NCBI GenBank assembly: GCA_000149265.1
Contig: CH003126.1
Coordinates: 1,344,358-1,408,357, forward strand
Source: Ciona savignyi
Taxonomy: Eukaryota; Chordata; Ascidiacea; Phlebobranchia; Cionidae
Length of the DNA: 64,000 bases
Direction of reading: 5' to 3'
The notes below the pieces were generated by a model. It was not told where the DNA came from. It did no database searches and was given only the letters and a program-made list of their open reading frames with translations. The position numbers and the translations under genes were made by a program. Of this stretch, positions 46,901 through 55,584 are shown piece after piece (the first letter of the stretch is position 1; every line of letters begins with the position of its first letter).

Positions 46901-47190
46901 ATTAAAATTTCCATTGTCACCTCTCCGGATTTCCAAGTATGGCTTCCAGTTCCATGGCGCATATCATCCACAAACTCCCCACTGTACTTTGAACCGTCCT
47001 GCCACGTTTGCCTTCCCTTCCCATGCCTTCTCTTCTCCTTGTACTCCCCCTCATACACTGCACCAGACGGCCAGGAAAACTTGCCACACAAAACGTCATT
47101 TCTTGAAAGGTCAGAATGATCGCTTGCAGTAATCAGACGTAAAAATTCATGCCCAACATGATGTACCACATCAGGTGATATTGAAGGCAT
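28970..47190 (-). CDS. ANKMY1: ANKMY1: MORN, ankyrin and MYND domain protein
   Basis: Eighteen minus-strand exons: 47190-46921, 46556-45930, 45297-45004, 44589-44434, 44070-43898, 43221-43097, 42720-42537, 42043-41872, 40956-40807, 38374-38264, 37420-37313, 36103-35972, 33984-33832, 33317-33197, 32621-32459, 30447-30293, 29729-29477 and 29051-28970. Phases match throughout and give 1142 residues. Five MORN repeats (YEGEY..HGKG type) occupy about 46-155, followed by [10 protein letters not shown] and [11 protein letters not shown], both close to vertebrate ANKMY1. Ankyrin repeats lie at about 325-397 and 610-885, including [12 protein letters not shown] and [15 protein letters not shown] complete MYND zinc finger has C987, C990, C1001, C1004, C1010, C1014, H1023 and C1027. 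MORN repeats can bind membranes, and ankyrin and MYND domains bind proteins; the cellular role is not well established. The final exon is the least certain because its acceptor lacks a pyrimidine tract. Introns hold many SINEs and MITEs. Confidence 0.93.
29245..29447 (-). mobile_element. SINE type B, two inverted copies
   Basis: ACTGTTAACCATTCGGCCGC (first copy, to about 29331) and GATCGCGTTAACCATTGTGCC with TGGGCTATAATGTTTGAAAC (29352-29447). They sit in the last ANKMY1 intron. Confidence 0.65.
29960..30225 (-). mobile_element. SINE type A copy
   Basis: Inverted and complete from GGATAGGGATAGAATATTC to CTAACCGACCGG, with a short deletion in the tRNA-like part. It ends 68 bases from the ANKMY1 MYND exon. 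Confidence 0.85.
30585..30862 (+). mobile_element. SINE type A, decayed
   Basis: GTTGGTTCGAAACCAGCCAG, CATATACAACACAGTACAATAG and GTTAACACATGAATCCTATTC keep the family order. Confidence 0.7.
31068..31190 (+). repeat. 125-base direct repeat, left copy
   Basis: CATACATACTTATTCACTGG, GCTGATGGACTTTTCAATG and CAACGTCTAATCTTGACTTGG recur in the same order at 31759-31880. A type A SINE (31393-31680) lies between the copies. Confidence 0.75.
31393..31680 (-). mobile_element. SINE type A, decayed
   Basis: ATTCCCGTGAATGGACAAAA at the tail side and CACTAAAAGGTGACACATTAA near the head. Confidence 0.6.
31759..31880 (+). repeat. 125-base direct repeat, right copy
   Basis: Second copy of 31068-31190, about 85% alike by eye. 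Confidence 0.75.
31931..32095 (-). mobile_element. SINE type A fragment
   Basis: TCATGTTTATTTCCAGGGAA to TGTTCCTTCAATTATTGTAAAACCCA, inverted; head half missing. Confidence 0.75.
32197..32383 (+). mobile_element. LTR-like remnant, copy 1
   Basis: About 185 bases starting TGTGCCCTGTAATCATG and ending ACAAGAATACAACA, with the same build as 43656-43836. TG..CA ends and a central TATA-like stretch suggest a solo LTR, most likely Ty3-like. No internal region is seen and target duplications are unclear. The two copies differ at many sites, so they are old. Confidence 0.5.
33412..33625 (+). mobile_element. SINE type A, decayed
   Basis: GCCTTTCAGCCGAAAGG and TAGGTTCGAAACTGGTCAG show a well kept head; the tail end carries a small ATTCAGATGATG(A/T) duplication. 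Confidence 0.75.
34035..34345 (+). mobile_element. SINE type A with internal tandem duplication
   Basis: After a decayed head, a block of about 119 bases (TTTCTTGAATGCTGTTATT through GACCTGGTGAAAG) occurs twice, at about 34105-34222 and 34223-34341. The copies differ at only a few bases, so the duplication is recent. Confidence 0.8.
35427..35708. mobile_element. MITE with AAACCTCTA ends
   Basis: AAACCTCTATTAGAGCGCC at the left and GGCGTTCAATTAGAGGTTT at the right are inverted matches. It is about 280 bases and non-coding. A much shorter relative lies at 41770-41820. The duplication length is unclear, so the superfamily is not assigned. Confidence 0.7.
36165..36986. repeat. SINE/MITE composite, tandemly amplified
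   Basis: An inverted-repeat element (AGGCTTAATTTCCATG ... ACATGAAAATTAAGCCT, with TAGCATTATTGGGTTAATGC inside) is interrupted by an inverted type A SINE (36226-36404). A 292-base unit, 36403-36694, is then repeated at 36695-36986. SINE parts lie at 36226-36404, 36516-36697 and 36809-36974. The two units differ by few bases. Confidence 0.85.
37950..38164 (+). mobile_element. MITE family P, whole copy
   Basis: Starts GGAAAAAACTAAAAG and ends CTCCTTTTAGTGTTGCCC. Flanked by AACACTTA (37942-37949) and AACACTCA (38165-38172), an 8-bp duplication with one mismatch. It is oriented opposite to 8093-8310 and lies in an ANKMY1 intron. Confidence 0.85.
38772..38882 (+). mobile_element. MITE with GGTACCTCTAATTACTACAGG ends
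   Basis: Inverted ends GGTACCTCTAATTACTAC and GTAGTATTAAGAGACACC surround a GTTAGGG-rich centre. A longer relative lies at 49135-49370. Confidence 0.7.
38999..39297 (-). mobile_element. SINE type A, full length
   Basis: Inverted and well preserved from the GGATAGGATAGGATATT tail to GGACTAACCGGCCGGG; it includes the inverted B box and both flanking stem blocks, one of the most complete copies in the window. Confidence 0.9.
40105..40769 (+). mobile_element. SINE type A split by a hAT-like MITE
   Basis: Head and body at 40105-40299, then the MITE at 40300-40633, then the 3' part at 40642-40769 ending ATAGGTATCCCATCCTA. The SINE is diverged, so the MITE arrived later. Confidence 0.7.
40300..40633 (-). 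mobile_element. hAT-like MITE, family 1 (long copy)
   Basis: Ends CAGTGCTTCTCAAATGG and TTGAGAACCACTG; flanks TCATAAAC and TTATAAAC are an 8-bp duplication with one mismatch. It keeps about 90 central bases missing from 499-742. Confidence 0.85.
41770..41820. mobile_element. Short AAACCTCTA MITE remnant
   Basis: AAAACCTCTATTTGAATGCC with a near inverted match within 50 bases, related to 35427-35708. Confidence 0.45.
42120..42216 (+). repeat. LINE-like 3' tail fragment
   Basis: TTTGCCATTTTTAAATAG and ATAAACTAAACCAAACTAACT resemble the tails at 65-240 and 58735-58880. Confidence 0.4.
42220..42498 (-). mobile_element. SINE type A copy
   Basis: Inverted; GCGCCCACTGTCGGGTTGC, AAGTGCCTTGCCCAAGGAC and ACCTTTCGGCTGAAATTCG. 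It ends about 38 bases inside the intron from the ANKMY1 exon 42537-42720. Confidence 0.85.
42950..43022. repeat. AAATTTCTT-rich simple repeat
   Basis: Imperfect copies of TTTCTTAAA/ATTTCTTAAAA in an ANKMY1 intron. Confidence 0.7.
43288..43502 (+). mobile_element. SINE type A, 5'-truncated
   Basis: GTCGGTTGTGTCCTTGGGC to GCGATAAACATGAAAATCC; the tRNA-like head is missing. Confidence 0.85.
43656..43836 (+). mobile_element. LTR-like remnant, copy 2
   Basis: Shares CTGTAATCATGC(A/G)TG, AACTGTAATCATGCCCGC, TAATAATTATTTACTT and CAATACAAGAATACAACA with 32197-32383. A CTATATAACCC stretch sits two thirds in, where an LTR promoter would be. No coding body is attached. It is treated as an old solo LTR. 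Confidence 0.5.
45698..45864 (+). mobile_element. SINE type A, 5'-truncated
   Basis: Well preserved 3' half with a small gap after GGGCGCGAGGTG; ends AACTATCCTATCCTG, 66 bases from ANKMY1 exon 2. Confidence 0.9.
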
Positions 47191-47362
47191 TTTTTAATTG
47201 CACGGGTTTAAATACAAGTCTGTTCGAAAGTCCTTGACATTAATAAAGAAATATAATTTATTTTAATGATAAAATTGTTTAACAGTGTTTGTTAAAAGTG
47301 GTTTACCTTCTTTTCAAATCAATAAAATATGAACGGTTTTGTATACCCTTAAAAATTTATAG

Positions 47363-47712
47363 GAACGGATGGGATATGCATGCTTTATACCCGAAAAAAC
47401 ACACAGAGTGGTATCACATGGCCCAGTCCTGGAAAGCATAGTGTTTAATGTATCCATTCACAAGATAATAAAAATACATGCCAAACCTAAAAACTAACCC
47501 AAAAAAAACAACATTTAAATGTTGTACCACTTGTACGCACATGATCTTGTTAAAACTGCCACTAGAGAGTTAATGGAGATATTGCAGTGTGGTGTACACG
47601 ATTTAGATTTTACTGTATAAGTTCAACCAGCTGATCCACTGGGTTCGGGCAAAATACACTAAACCAAGTGCTTTGTTCAAGCCACTGCCATATGTCTAGC
47701 CAGTAACTAGTT
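47363..47712 (-). mobile_element. SINE type A, very decayed
   Basis: GGGATATGCATGCTTTATACCC at the tail and GATCCACTGGGTTCGGGCA further on, with unrelated bases between. Confidence 0.5.
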
Positions 47713-47796
47713 TTGATCTGACAATGTTTCAGGTAATGGTCGGCTCTCTATGTACATGAGCTAATTGGGTGTATGTATCCTAACAACCTCATACTG

Positions 47797-48330
47797 TGGG
47801 AAAAAGTAAATGAATAGAAAAACGAAAGTTGGGAAACTGCAAACTAAATTGAATAAAATAAACATAAGAGTGTTGGGTTAGTATTAAAGCTGCAGTTAGG
47901 GTCCCGTATGGAAAGTACGTCAATTTTCGCCGAGATCTCGAGTGTGCACGCATCAAATATTTAAGTGTGCAGTGTGCAAATGTCCAAGAGTGCACACTTC
48001 AAGTGTGCACACATTCTCCCTTTTATTAGTATTTTGTAAAAATCTTAAACAAACGTATTATTCTATTCTAAATCTATCTTGTCTATCAGCTAACATATCT
48101 ATCTACGTAACAAAAAAACGTACTGATAGTAAATTACCCGAGGTCCAGAGGTAGGTTTACAGGTTTGTTGGAAATTATACGATGTTTATACTGCCAGCTC
48201 ACGAGCATGTGTGAAATTACCCAAGTGTGCAAAGACGCAGGGAATAAAAAATCTCGAGTGTGCAGCTGCCGTACTTTCCATACTGGGTTAGGGTTAGTTC
48301 TGTGATTGAGATTAGAAAAATACTGCAAAA
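47797..48330 (+). mobile_element. MITE family P interrupted by another MITE
   Basis: GGGAAAAAGTAAATG with GGGAAACTGCAAACTAAA is the left arm. After the inserted element, GTTAGTTCTGTGATTGAGATTAG matches the central part of 37950-38164. The right end is lost. Confidence 0.65.
47903..48286 (+). mobile_element. MITE family X, copy 1
   Basis: Ends CCCGTATGGAAAGTACG and CGTACTTTCCATACTGG. The exact 8-bp duplication GTTAGGGT flanks it (47895-47902 and 48287-48294). Inside, CTCGAGTGTGCA blocks repeat near both ends. It is 384 bases and non-coding. Confidence 0.9.
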
Positions 48331-48822
48331 ATAATAGGTTTATTGATATAAAGCTTTATTTCTTAATAAAAACAAAATTTACAAATACAATCTTAGTAGT
48401 TTTACCACTCTTGAGCTAATAAGCACCTACCTTTCTTATTTTCAAAACATGAAAACTGAAATGCGGGAATATTAACTTCCATGGCAACGACGCTTTTTTT
48501 ATTTGGCGAAAACACTGCAAGAAAAGTAAATTTAGATTGTTCGGCAAAATATTATTCTTACGGAGTTGCTTTTTAGAAGATTAAATTAAATCAAATTTTG
48601 TTTAATTAATAAATATAATATTAAAACTACGAAAACATTTTATATTTGATTTAATAAAATAATCACTAAAACCACGAGATGGCATAGTTTAGAATAAATA
48701 AAGCAGCATATATGAATGTTTGCCAAACACTTTAACCATAGGGTACTAATATAAATGCTTTAACAAAGTAAATTTTACACCTCAAATTTTGCCCTGCAGA
48801 TAAAAATATAACATCTGTAACC

Positions 48823-48834
48823 TTACTTTTCAGC
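48823..48834 (+). promoter_or_regulatory. Splice acceptor in the PEX14 5' UTR
   Basis: A pyrimidine-rich acceptor, TTACTTTTCAG, ends at 48833, 45 bases upstream of the PEX14 ATG. It could close a 5' UTR intron or receive the spliced leader that tunicates trans-splice onto many mRNAs. The sequence cannot separate these. Confidence 0.45.
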
Positions 48835-48878
48835 GAAATAGAGCTTTACTTTTATTACAAGTGGATTATAATACGATA

Positions 48879-51800
48879 ATGTCCGATCAAAATGGTGAAA
48901 TTCCCGCTGATGTCCCAGTGTTGGGATCTGCTGTACCACGGGAAGATCTAATAGATAAAGCTGTGAAGTTTCTACAAAATTCACAAACTCGATCAAGCTC
49001 TATAGAGTTAAAGAAAAAGTTCCTAGCCAGCAAAGGTTCGATTTAAATACTGGTATAGTATGGGCAACGCTAAAGGGAGGGATAGTGCTCACCAAAACTA
49101 TGAAAATTAATTTTAACCCTTCCCTGAAGCTGAAGGGTGCCTCTAAATACTACAGGAGCGCTTGGATCACTTAGATTGCTATGGAAAGTAATTCTAACCC
49201 TGTCCCAAACACTAATCTTAACCCCAGAACTAACTTTAACCCCAACCCTAACATTATTATCACGGCTTTTGTAATTACGAAGTATAGTAAGCGATCCAAG
49301 CGCTCCAAGCGATTCAAGCGATTTAAGCAATCCATGCGCTCCAAGCGGTCCTGTAGTATTTAGAGGTACCGTTCCCTGAACACTAATCTTACCATGACTC
49401 TAACCCCATGTTTAAAACTAACTCTTATGTCCTAATATATATTTTAATGCGCAGTTTTCCTCCTTTCCAACTTCCCGCTTTTCCTCCGTTTAGTTTTTCT
49501 CGTATAATATATAAATTCCTTAAAAATTACAATAATAAAGTTCAGATATTGTACCAATCTACGGGAAAATTGGGCAGGACAACACAGCATATTAAAAGCG
49601 GGAGTGTTTTTGTGACTATCATAAAGGCGACAGATAATGATATAACCCAGTACCTATGGAAAGTACGGCAGCTGCACACTCGAGTTTTATTTTTCCCTGC
49701 GTCTTTGCACACTTGGGTAATTTCACACACGCTTGTGAGCTGGCAGTATAAACATCGTATAATTTCCAACAAACCTGTAAACCTACCTCTGGACCTCGGG
49801 TAATTTACTGTCAGTTTGTTTTTTGTTAATGTTAGCTGATGGACACGATAGATTTAGGATAGAATAATATGTTTGTATAAGATTTTTACAAAATAGTAAT
49901 AAAAAGAAGATTTTGTGCACACTTGAAGTGTGCACTCTTGAACGTTTGCACACTTAAATATTTGGCGTGTGCACACTCGAGATCTCGGCGAAAATTGACG
50001 TACTGTCCATACGGGGATATAACCTGCCCCGCTCTCCTGCAGATTAGCGGGTGGCTTATAATGATATAACTTGTCCTGCTCATATGACGAAAAATACTTC
50101 ATCCCACTATTTTTTTCTATAAATTAGAGTTCCCGCCCGCTTCCCGCAGAATATTATGTATGTTGTCACTCCCTACCTTCCCACAGATTAGTACAGCCCT
50201 AACTGTATTACCAAAAGCGAATAAACGCATAAACATATGATCAAGTATAAATCCTTACAAAATTCCACTATGCAGATCCGGGCTTTTAGTGCCCCTATCT
50301 GGTATATACCAGCTAGTTTCAATCCGAACTTTCGACTCAACAAACTTTATTTGACAACAAACTAAACTTCGATTTCACCATGAATGAATTCCAGGGCTTA
50401 CAGACCAGGAGATCGAAGAAGCAATCGGTCGATCGAATGTAACTCAGCAATATCAAGTCACCTCTCATACACTGCCACCTGTCAATCATCCTGGTACGAA
50501 TAATTCAAATCTTTAGAATAGAATATTCATGTTTATCCCCGTAAATGGGAAAACACAGGGGGGGTTAGAACATGGGAAATTGACAGATCACATTGCGACC
50601 ACTGTCGGGTTACCGGAGCTAATGCTTTGTGTTGTGTATGATTAAGATGCTCCTTCAGTTTGGTCGAATTCACAATTTAACTGGGTTGAAACAATAACAT
50701 TGAAGTGCCTTGCCCAAGGACACAACCGAATAGATAGGTGACCAGTTTCGAATCTGCAATCCTTCAGCTGGTATTCGACGCACTAACCCACTGAACTAAT
50801 CGATCTGACAAAATGGGTTTTTGATTGGATTGAATATATTGACTTAATAAACGTCCGACCGATTAGTCTGGTGGTTTAGTGCGACACCTTTCAACCGAAA
50901 GGTTGCAGGTTCAACTATGTTCGGTAGCTAGTCGGTTGTGTTCTTGGGCAAGGCACTTTTGTCATGCTAATATCAAAAGTTTTCACAATAATAACAGCAA
51001 AGGATGCAGCGAAAGATCATAAGGTTACTAAGTCTGCTGCTACCTTTTTGTGTATTTGTTCATATGTCAGTAGAATCTTATGCATGCATGTGGTAAAATT
51101 TTAATTTGTAAATAATTCTACAAAAGCAGTTTCATTAAGGAGGAAAAAATAAAAGAAGGGTTAAGAGTAAAGTAGGAAAACTACAAATTATAGAGGATTA
51201 GGATGGGTTGAGGTTAGTGTTTAGAAATAGGTTATAGGTCATTTTTATAGTTTAAGTCAGTTTTTCTTAAGTGCATACTGTATAAAACTCTGTACGAATA
51301 AACAATGATTTTTTTAGTAAAAGCTTATGGAAATCCTGATTTTTCATATCTATGACTTGAGTCCACATATATTTTGACCAGCATGGAAATAGTCCATGGG
51401 TTATAAAGGTTGATAACCACTGGTTTAAGTGGACAGTTTTCCCTCTTTCCCTTATTTAATGAGGTGCCATTAAGAAACATTATCTTAAATTCCATTACCG
51501 GTACTGGTAGCTTAGGTTTGTGGTAATTTCTTTAAACATTTATGATCTTCTGTTGGTTAATCAAGGGTAGTAAAAAGCATATGTTCCTATGTCTTAAGGA
51601 GCTTCTAAATAAAATACAGTTTCCACAACAGTCAAAACTGTTATATATTTTTCACATTTTCAGTGTCAAAATGGAAAACACTGCGAGATTATTCTTCTAT
51701 GGCTATTTTGATTGGTGGATTTGCTTATGCTATCTACAAGTTGTATAAGGTAATATGTCTTATCTTTAGTTGATTGGATACTTTATTTCCATGTGTAAGA

Positions 51801-54800
51801 AAACACAGCAGTGGAATACTTATCACAGAAAATCTCCAGACCTTAGGATCGGATATTCATGTTTATCCCTGTGAATGGGAAAACCAAGGGTGTTAACACA
51901 TGAGCAATCGTCAGATCACCTCACGCCCACTGTCGGCTTACCGGAGCTATTGCAGTGTGTTGTGTATGATTCACACATTTCTTCAATTTGGTAGAACCAA
52001 TTAAACTGCTTGGTTCAGGCAATGTCCGTCAAGTGCCGGAGCTTATCGGATTAACATATATATTGCAATGTGTTTTATATATTAAAGTGATTTCCTTAGG
52101 CAAGGCAATTAATGGACATCGCTTGAACCCAATGGATTTAGGGGTTGGACAAAAATATATGAAAAAAGTTATGGATGCCAGTTAGTGATTATCTCTTGTG
52201 TAATTATTTTTCTTAATTTTGATTTCTTTTTACTATTTTATCCAACGATTTGCAGAACTACATCGAACCTGTCTTTCTGAAGCACCATACTGAGCAAAAA
52301 GATCAAATCGGGGATTTGGAAAACGGAGTTAAAGAATTAAATTCGGAAGTTACTAAAAGTTTAAAAGTGTGTGACTAATTTAATTTAATTCCCTTTTATC
52401 AGGTGTATTTAACCATTGCAAAATGGGTAAATAAACAGGTTAGGACATATACATAAAGTAAATGTTGTCTGACTTCCAACATTGCACTCATGACATACCT
52501 AATATAGACTAAAAGTACGATTTAGTAGAACTGGACATATATTGAATGAACCTCAAACTTAGAATATGGGATATTTATTTTTTATTTCCGTCTATGACAA
52601 AGCAAAGCGAATGTTACCACACAGATGGTTAGGTTAGCTTTTTTATTTGCCTGCCCGATAGTTTTGCGGTTTAGTGCGTCTTTCAATGGAAAGGTTGCAG
52701 GTGCAAAACTGGTTGAAGATAGTCGGTTGTGTCCTTGGGCAACTTTAGGAACATTGCCTGAACCCAGCGGATTAATGGGTCCTACCAAATTGAAGGAACG
52801 AATGTATCATATACAACACATTGCAATACCTCCGCTAACCCGACAGTGGGCGCGAGGTGATCTGACGATTGCTTGTGTGTTAACCCTCTTGGTTTTTTCA
52901 TTCAAGGGAATAAACATGAATATCCTATTATCCATTATCGGGATGCCGCAGATAGTGCAGTGTTGTGTATATGTTTGAATCAAACTTTTAGCCTAAAAGA
53001 AAGAACTAACCCAACAACGTATTTGATCAGAACATTGCACCTTTGACACAGCAGTCCGGTGCTAGGTGATCTGACGATTGTCTTTGCAACAGCGTCCCTT
53101 GATTTTTCCCATTCGTGGAGATAAAACTTGAATAGTTCTATAAATAATATAAAACATTCCGTCCTATAATGTAATGCCACCACAACATAATGTAATCCTA
53201 TAATGTAATGCCACCACAAAATATTGTAATGCCACCACATAATGTAATGCCACCACCAAATAATATAATGTAGTAATGCAAGCACATAATGTAATGCAAC
53301 CACATTCAACCCTGTCATCCCTCAGTCACTAGAGACTGTGATGGTTGAGGTACGGAATGAAGTTCGAGACCACGCCGACATCATGGAACGTGTTTCAACA
53401 CAACTGGCTCGTACTAAGGTAGGATTTCACTGGGTATGAGGTACAATAATCATTCACCTAGCACTTGCCAACATTTACTGCAGTGGCACTTTTGAACTTG
53501 GCCATTGTAAATAGACACCCAGTGCATTTTTGTTGTCAATATACTGTGTATAACACTTTACCTCACAATATGGTACTTTGTAACTTAAATTAGACATTTC
53601 GACAAAACCAGTGGTTCTTAAACTTTTTCAGTCGCGCCCCCCTTGAGATTTGTGATTCATCCTCATGCCTCACCTACCCAAAAATCAAATTTACGAAAAA
53701 TAGAATTTATTTGCCATTACCCTGCTTAGTGTGAAGGATGCAACTGTTTTGGGGAAACTAGTCGTTTAATTCAAGGCTTTAATGTATTGGATTGGTGTTA
53801 ACGAGAAATACGTCGTTTGACTGTAATTTAGAGCTGTTTTTCATCAATATGTCACTGTCATGCTCGCGCCCCCCTTAAGAAGCTTTCACGCCCCCCAGTT
53901 TAAGAACCCCTGGACAAAACCATTTTTAAAACCTTAGCTATTGAAGTGTGTTTCATCTGCCAGAAATGTTGCTTTATTTTTGGTTTAACTCTTATTAAAT
54001 GGCGGCTGATTTCAAACTCAAAACCTTTCTTTTGTCGAACTGACACACCAACGGTTAACCAACTGACCCTCTGAACATCAATTCTACTAATTTTGTAATC
54101 TAGATTGGATAGTTAAACTAAAATCAAACATTCACGTTAATCCCATGAACAGAAAAAACACAAGCAGGGTCATCACACAAGCAATCGTCAGATGACCTTA
54201 CGCTCAAGGTCGGGTTACCGGAGCTATTGCCATGTGTTGTGTATGATTCACATGTTCCTTTAATTTAGTAAAAGAGTCATTTCATTATAATTGAGCAAAA
54301 AAAGTTGAAAAGTACATCGTACTCTTAGATTGTACTTACACTTAGAAAATGATTAGGACAAACCCCTTTAATCAACTGGGTTTAGGCAATGTTCATTAAG
54401 TCTGTTGGCCAAGGACACAACCGAGCAGCTAGCGACCAGTTTTGAACCTTCAGACCTTTGACTAAACGGTGATGAACTAATCCACCATGCCACTTTATCA
54501 GACTAGTGTAAAACTGTTCCAAAGAATCTACACAACTCTTGTTTTGCAGACAGTGCATGATGGCACAAGTGAGATAGCAATACGAGAGCTTCAGTCACAA
54601 ATATCTTCACTGAAGGGACTGTTATTGAACTCGTAAGTTCTCACTGTTAAACATAGAGAATTTTTGTTCACCCCGTTGTAATAACAGGTTTAACGACTAT
54701 AAAACCTAGATGAGTTTAACCCCCCCAAAGGTTTCAACGCACGCGAATTTTAACCAACAGTGCATTACTCAAATACACAACTAATTCGCTAACAGTTGGT

Positions 54801-55217
54801 TTCGATCCCTCAACCTTTATGCTGATAATCATAATCGCTGCAACTAAGCTAAACTATCCCCACTATACCAACCCCATCTTACTCCACAGCAAGCAGTTTC
54901 CCGCCGCCCCAGTTATACCGAGTTGGCAGATCAAATCCAAGCCACCAACAGAGAGAAAAAATGACCCCGAGAACCCAAACAATCCAACCACAAGCGAAAT
55001 CAGCACAAAACCCGACCCCAACGACAATGTTATCACAGAGGAGACATCGTATGGGTTTAATTCATCAGACAGCTATAATCAACTGAATAAGCAAATCAAT
55101 GGAGAAGCAATGCTCACGCCAAACCCGACTTCTCTTAACGGGAACTTTCAATCTCCGAATCCCAATTCGACAGTGACGTCTTCACATCCTCAAGAAATGA
55201 ACGAACTTGATCAGTGA
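48879..55217 (+). CDS. PEX14: PEX14, peroxisomal membrane docking protein
   Basis: Seven exons: 48879-49035, 50395-50493, 51664-51749, 52256-52366, 53326-53418, 54550-54632 and 54890-55217. Phases match and give 318 residues (human 377). PEX14 is part of the docking complex in the peroxisomal membrane and binds the cargo receptor PEX5. Residues 20-68 form the conserved N-terminal helical domain (REDLIDKAVKFLQNS, KKKFLASKGLTDQEIEEAI). Exon 3 encodes W-K-T-L-R-D followed by a hydrophobic glycine-rich segment at about 95-110, the membrane-associated helix. Exons 4-6 encode a charged region with coiled-coil character. The last exon starts with QFPAAPVIPSWQIKSK, like the vertebrate motif, and ends in a disordered Ser/Asn/Pro-rich tail. 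The vertebrate acidic tail is absent. The gene is head-to-head with ANKMY1, with 1.7 kb of MITE-rich DNA between them. Confidence 0.95.
49062..49502 (-). mobile_element. MITE family P with a nested element
   Basis: GGGCAACGCTAAAGGGAGGG at the left and CTCCGTTTAGTTTTTCTCG at the right, flanked by TATAGTAT and TATAATAT. It begins only 26 bases after the PEX14 exon 1 donor. The element at 49135-49370 lies inside it. Confidence 0.85.
49135..49370 (+). mobile_element. MITE nested in a family P copy
   Basis: Ends GGTGCCTCTAAATACTAC and GTAGTATTTAGAGGTACC. TTCCCTGAA occurs on both sides, at about 49120-49128 and 49371-49379. The right half has a run of AAGCGCTCC-like 9-11 base units. Confidence 0.8.
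49647..50015 (-). mobile_element. MITE family X, copy 2
   Basis: Inverted relative to 47903-48286 and highly similar along its length. Ends CCAGTACCTATGGAAAG and GTACTGTCCATACGGG; exact duplication GATATAAC (49639-49646 and 50016-50023). Confidence 0.9.
50516..50812 (-). mobile_element. SINE type A, full length
   Basis: Inverted, GAATATTCATGTTTATCCCC to GAACTAATCGATCTGAC; begins about 20 bases after PEX14 exon 2. Confidence 0.9.
50855..50958 (+). mobile_element. SINE type A head, 3'-truncated
   Basis: GTCCGACCGATTAGTCTGG to GGGCAAGGCAC, facing away head-to-head from 50516-50812. The head is among the best preserved; the body is absent. Confidence 0.85.
51141..51467 (+). mobile_element. MITE family P interrupted by a hAT-like MITE
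   Basis: Starts AGGAAAAAATAAAAG; the right arm GGACAGTTTTCCCTC resumes after 51430. Flanks CATTAAGG and CATTAAGA are the 8-bp duplication with one mismatch. Confidence 0.8.
51258..51422 (+). mobile_element. hAT-like MITE, family 4
   Basis: CAGTTTTTCTTAAG at the left and GGTTGATAACCACTG at the right. The exact duplication GTTTAAGT flanks it (51250-51257 and 51423-51430), and those bases belong to the host family P element. Confidence 0.8.
51843..52045 (-). mobile_element. SINE type A, head-truncated
   Basis: Inverted and well preserved from GGATCGGATATTCATG to GTCCGTCAAGTGCC. A short + strand fragment (CCTTAGGCAAGGCAATTAATGG) follows at about 52040-52150. Confidence 0.85.
52653..52935 (+). 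mobile_element. SINE type A copy
   Basis: CCCGATAGTTTTGCGGTTTAG to ATAAACATGAATATCC, with two small gaps in the head region. Confidence 0.85.
53055..53140 (+). mobile_element. SINE type A 3' fragment
   Basis: GGTGCTAGGTGATCTGACG to GGAGATAAAACTTGAATAG. Confidence 0.7.
53163..53303 (+). repeat. TAATGTAATGCCACCACA minisatellite
   Basis: About seven copies of a 17-20 base unit, ATAATGTAATGCCACCAC(A/C)A. The array stops 22 bases before PEX14 exon 5. The reading frame on the other strand across it is spurious. Confidence 0.85.
53609..53912 (+). mobile_element. hAT-like MITE, family 2
   Basis: CAGTGGTTCTTAAAC and GTTTAAGAACCCCTG ends, with CGCGCCCCCCTT subterminal blocks on both sides. Flanked by an exact GACAAAAC duplication (53601-53608 and 53913-53920). 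It is 304 bases and non-coding, in a PEX14 intron. Confidence 0.95.
54112..54507 (-). mobile_element. SINE type A with internal insertion
   Basis: Inverted; about 85 unrelated bases after AATTTAGTAAA separate its two parts, then CTTTAATCAACTGGGTTTAGG resumes. Confidence 0.75.
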
Positions 55218-55578
55218 GAAACGTTTAAATCACCTTCATAATTATGTGACCATATTATGCAAATTGTATTTTGAAATCTGTGTCATGCTGCATGTGCTTC
55301 CCAAGAGAATACGACCAGTAACGAATAGGAATAATCATCTCAAATTTATATTTAAACTTCTTCATAAGTTTTTTATTTTCTTCATTAACAGTTGTTTTCT
55401 ATGACTTGCAATATTCAGATAAACCATCAATGTTTTAATTGAGCAGTTCATTTAAGCCTACCGTTTTACTTGAGCATTTCATTTAAGTTTTTCCGCATAG
55501 ATCAATGTTGCCTTTCTCTTTACTGCACCGCAATTTAATTACATGATTGATTGTTGTAATTCTATTGTAAAGTTGCTG

Positions 55579-55584
55579 AATAAA
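55579..55584 (+). terminator. Poly(A) signal of PEX14
   Basis: AATAAA about 360 bases after the PEX14 stop codon; the intervening 3' UTR is AT-rich and free of recognised repeats. Confidence 0.6.

Larger units (their letters stand above)
47191..48822. other. Shared 5' flank of ANKMY1 and PEX14
   Basis: Divergent promoters should lie here, but no TATA box or CpG-rich core stands out. The interval is largely repeats: a decayed SINE at 47363-47712, a family P MITE from 47797 and the MITE inside it at 47903-48286. The likely PEX14 promoter is the non-repeat stretch 48330-48822. Confidence 0.5.
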
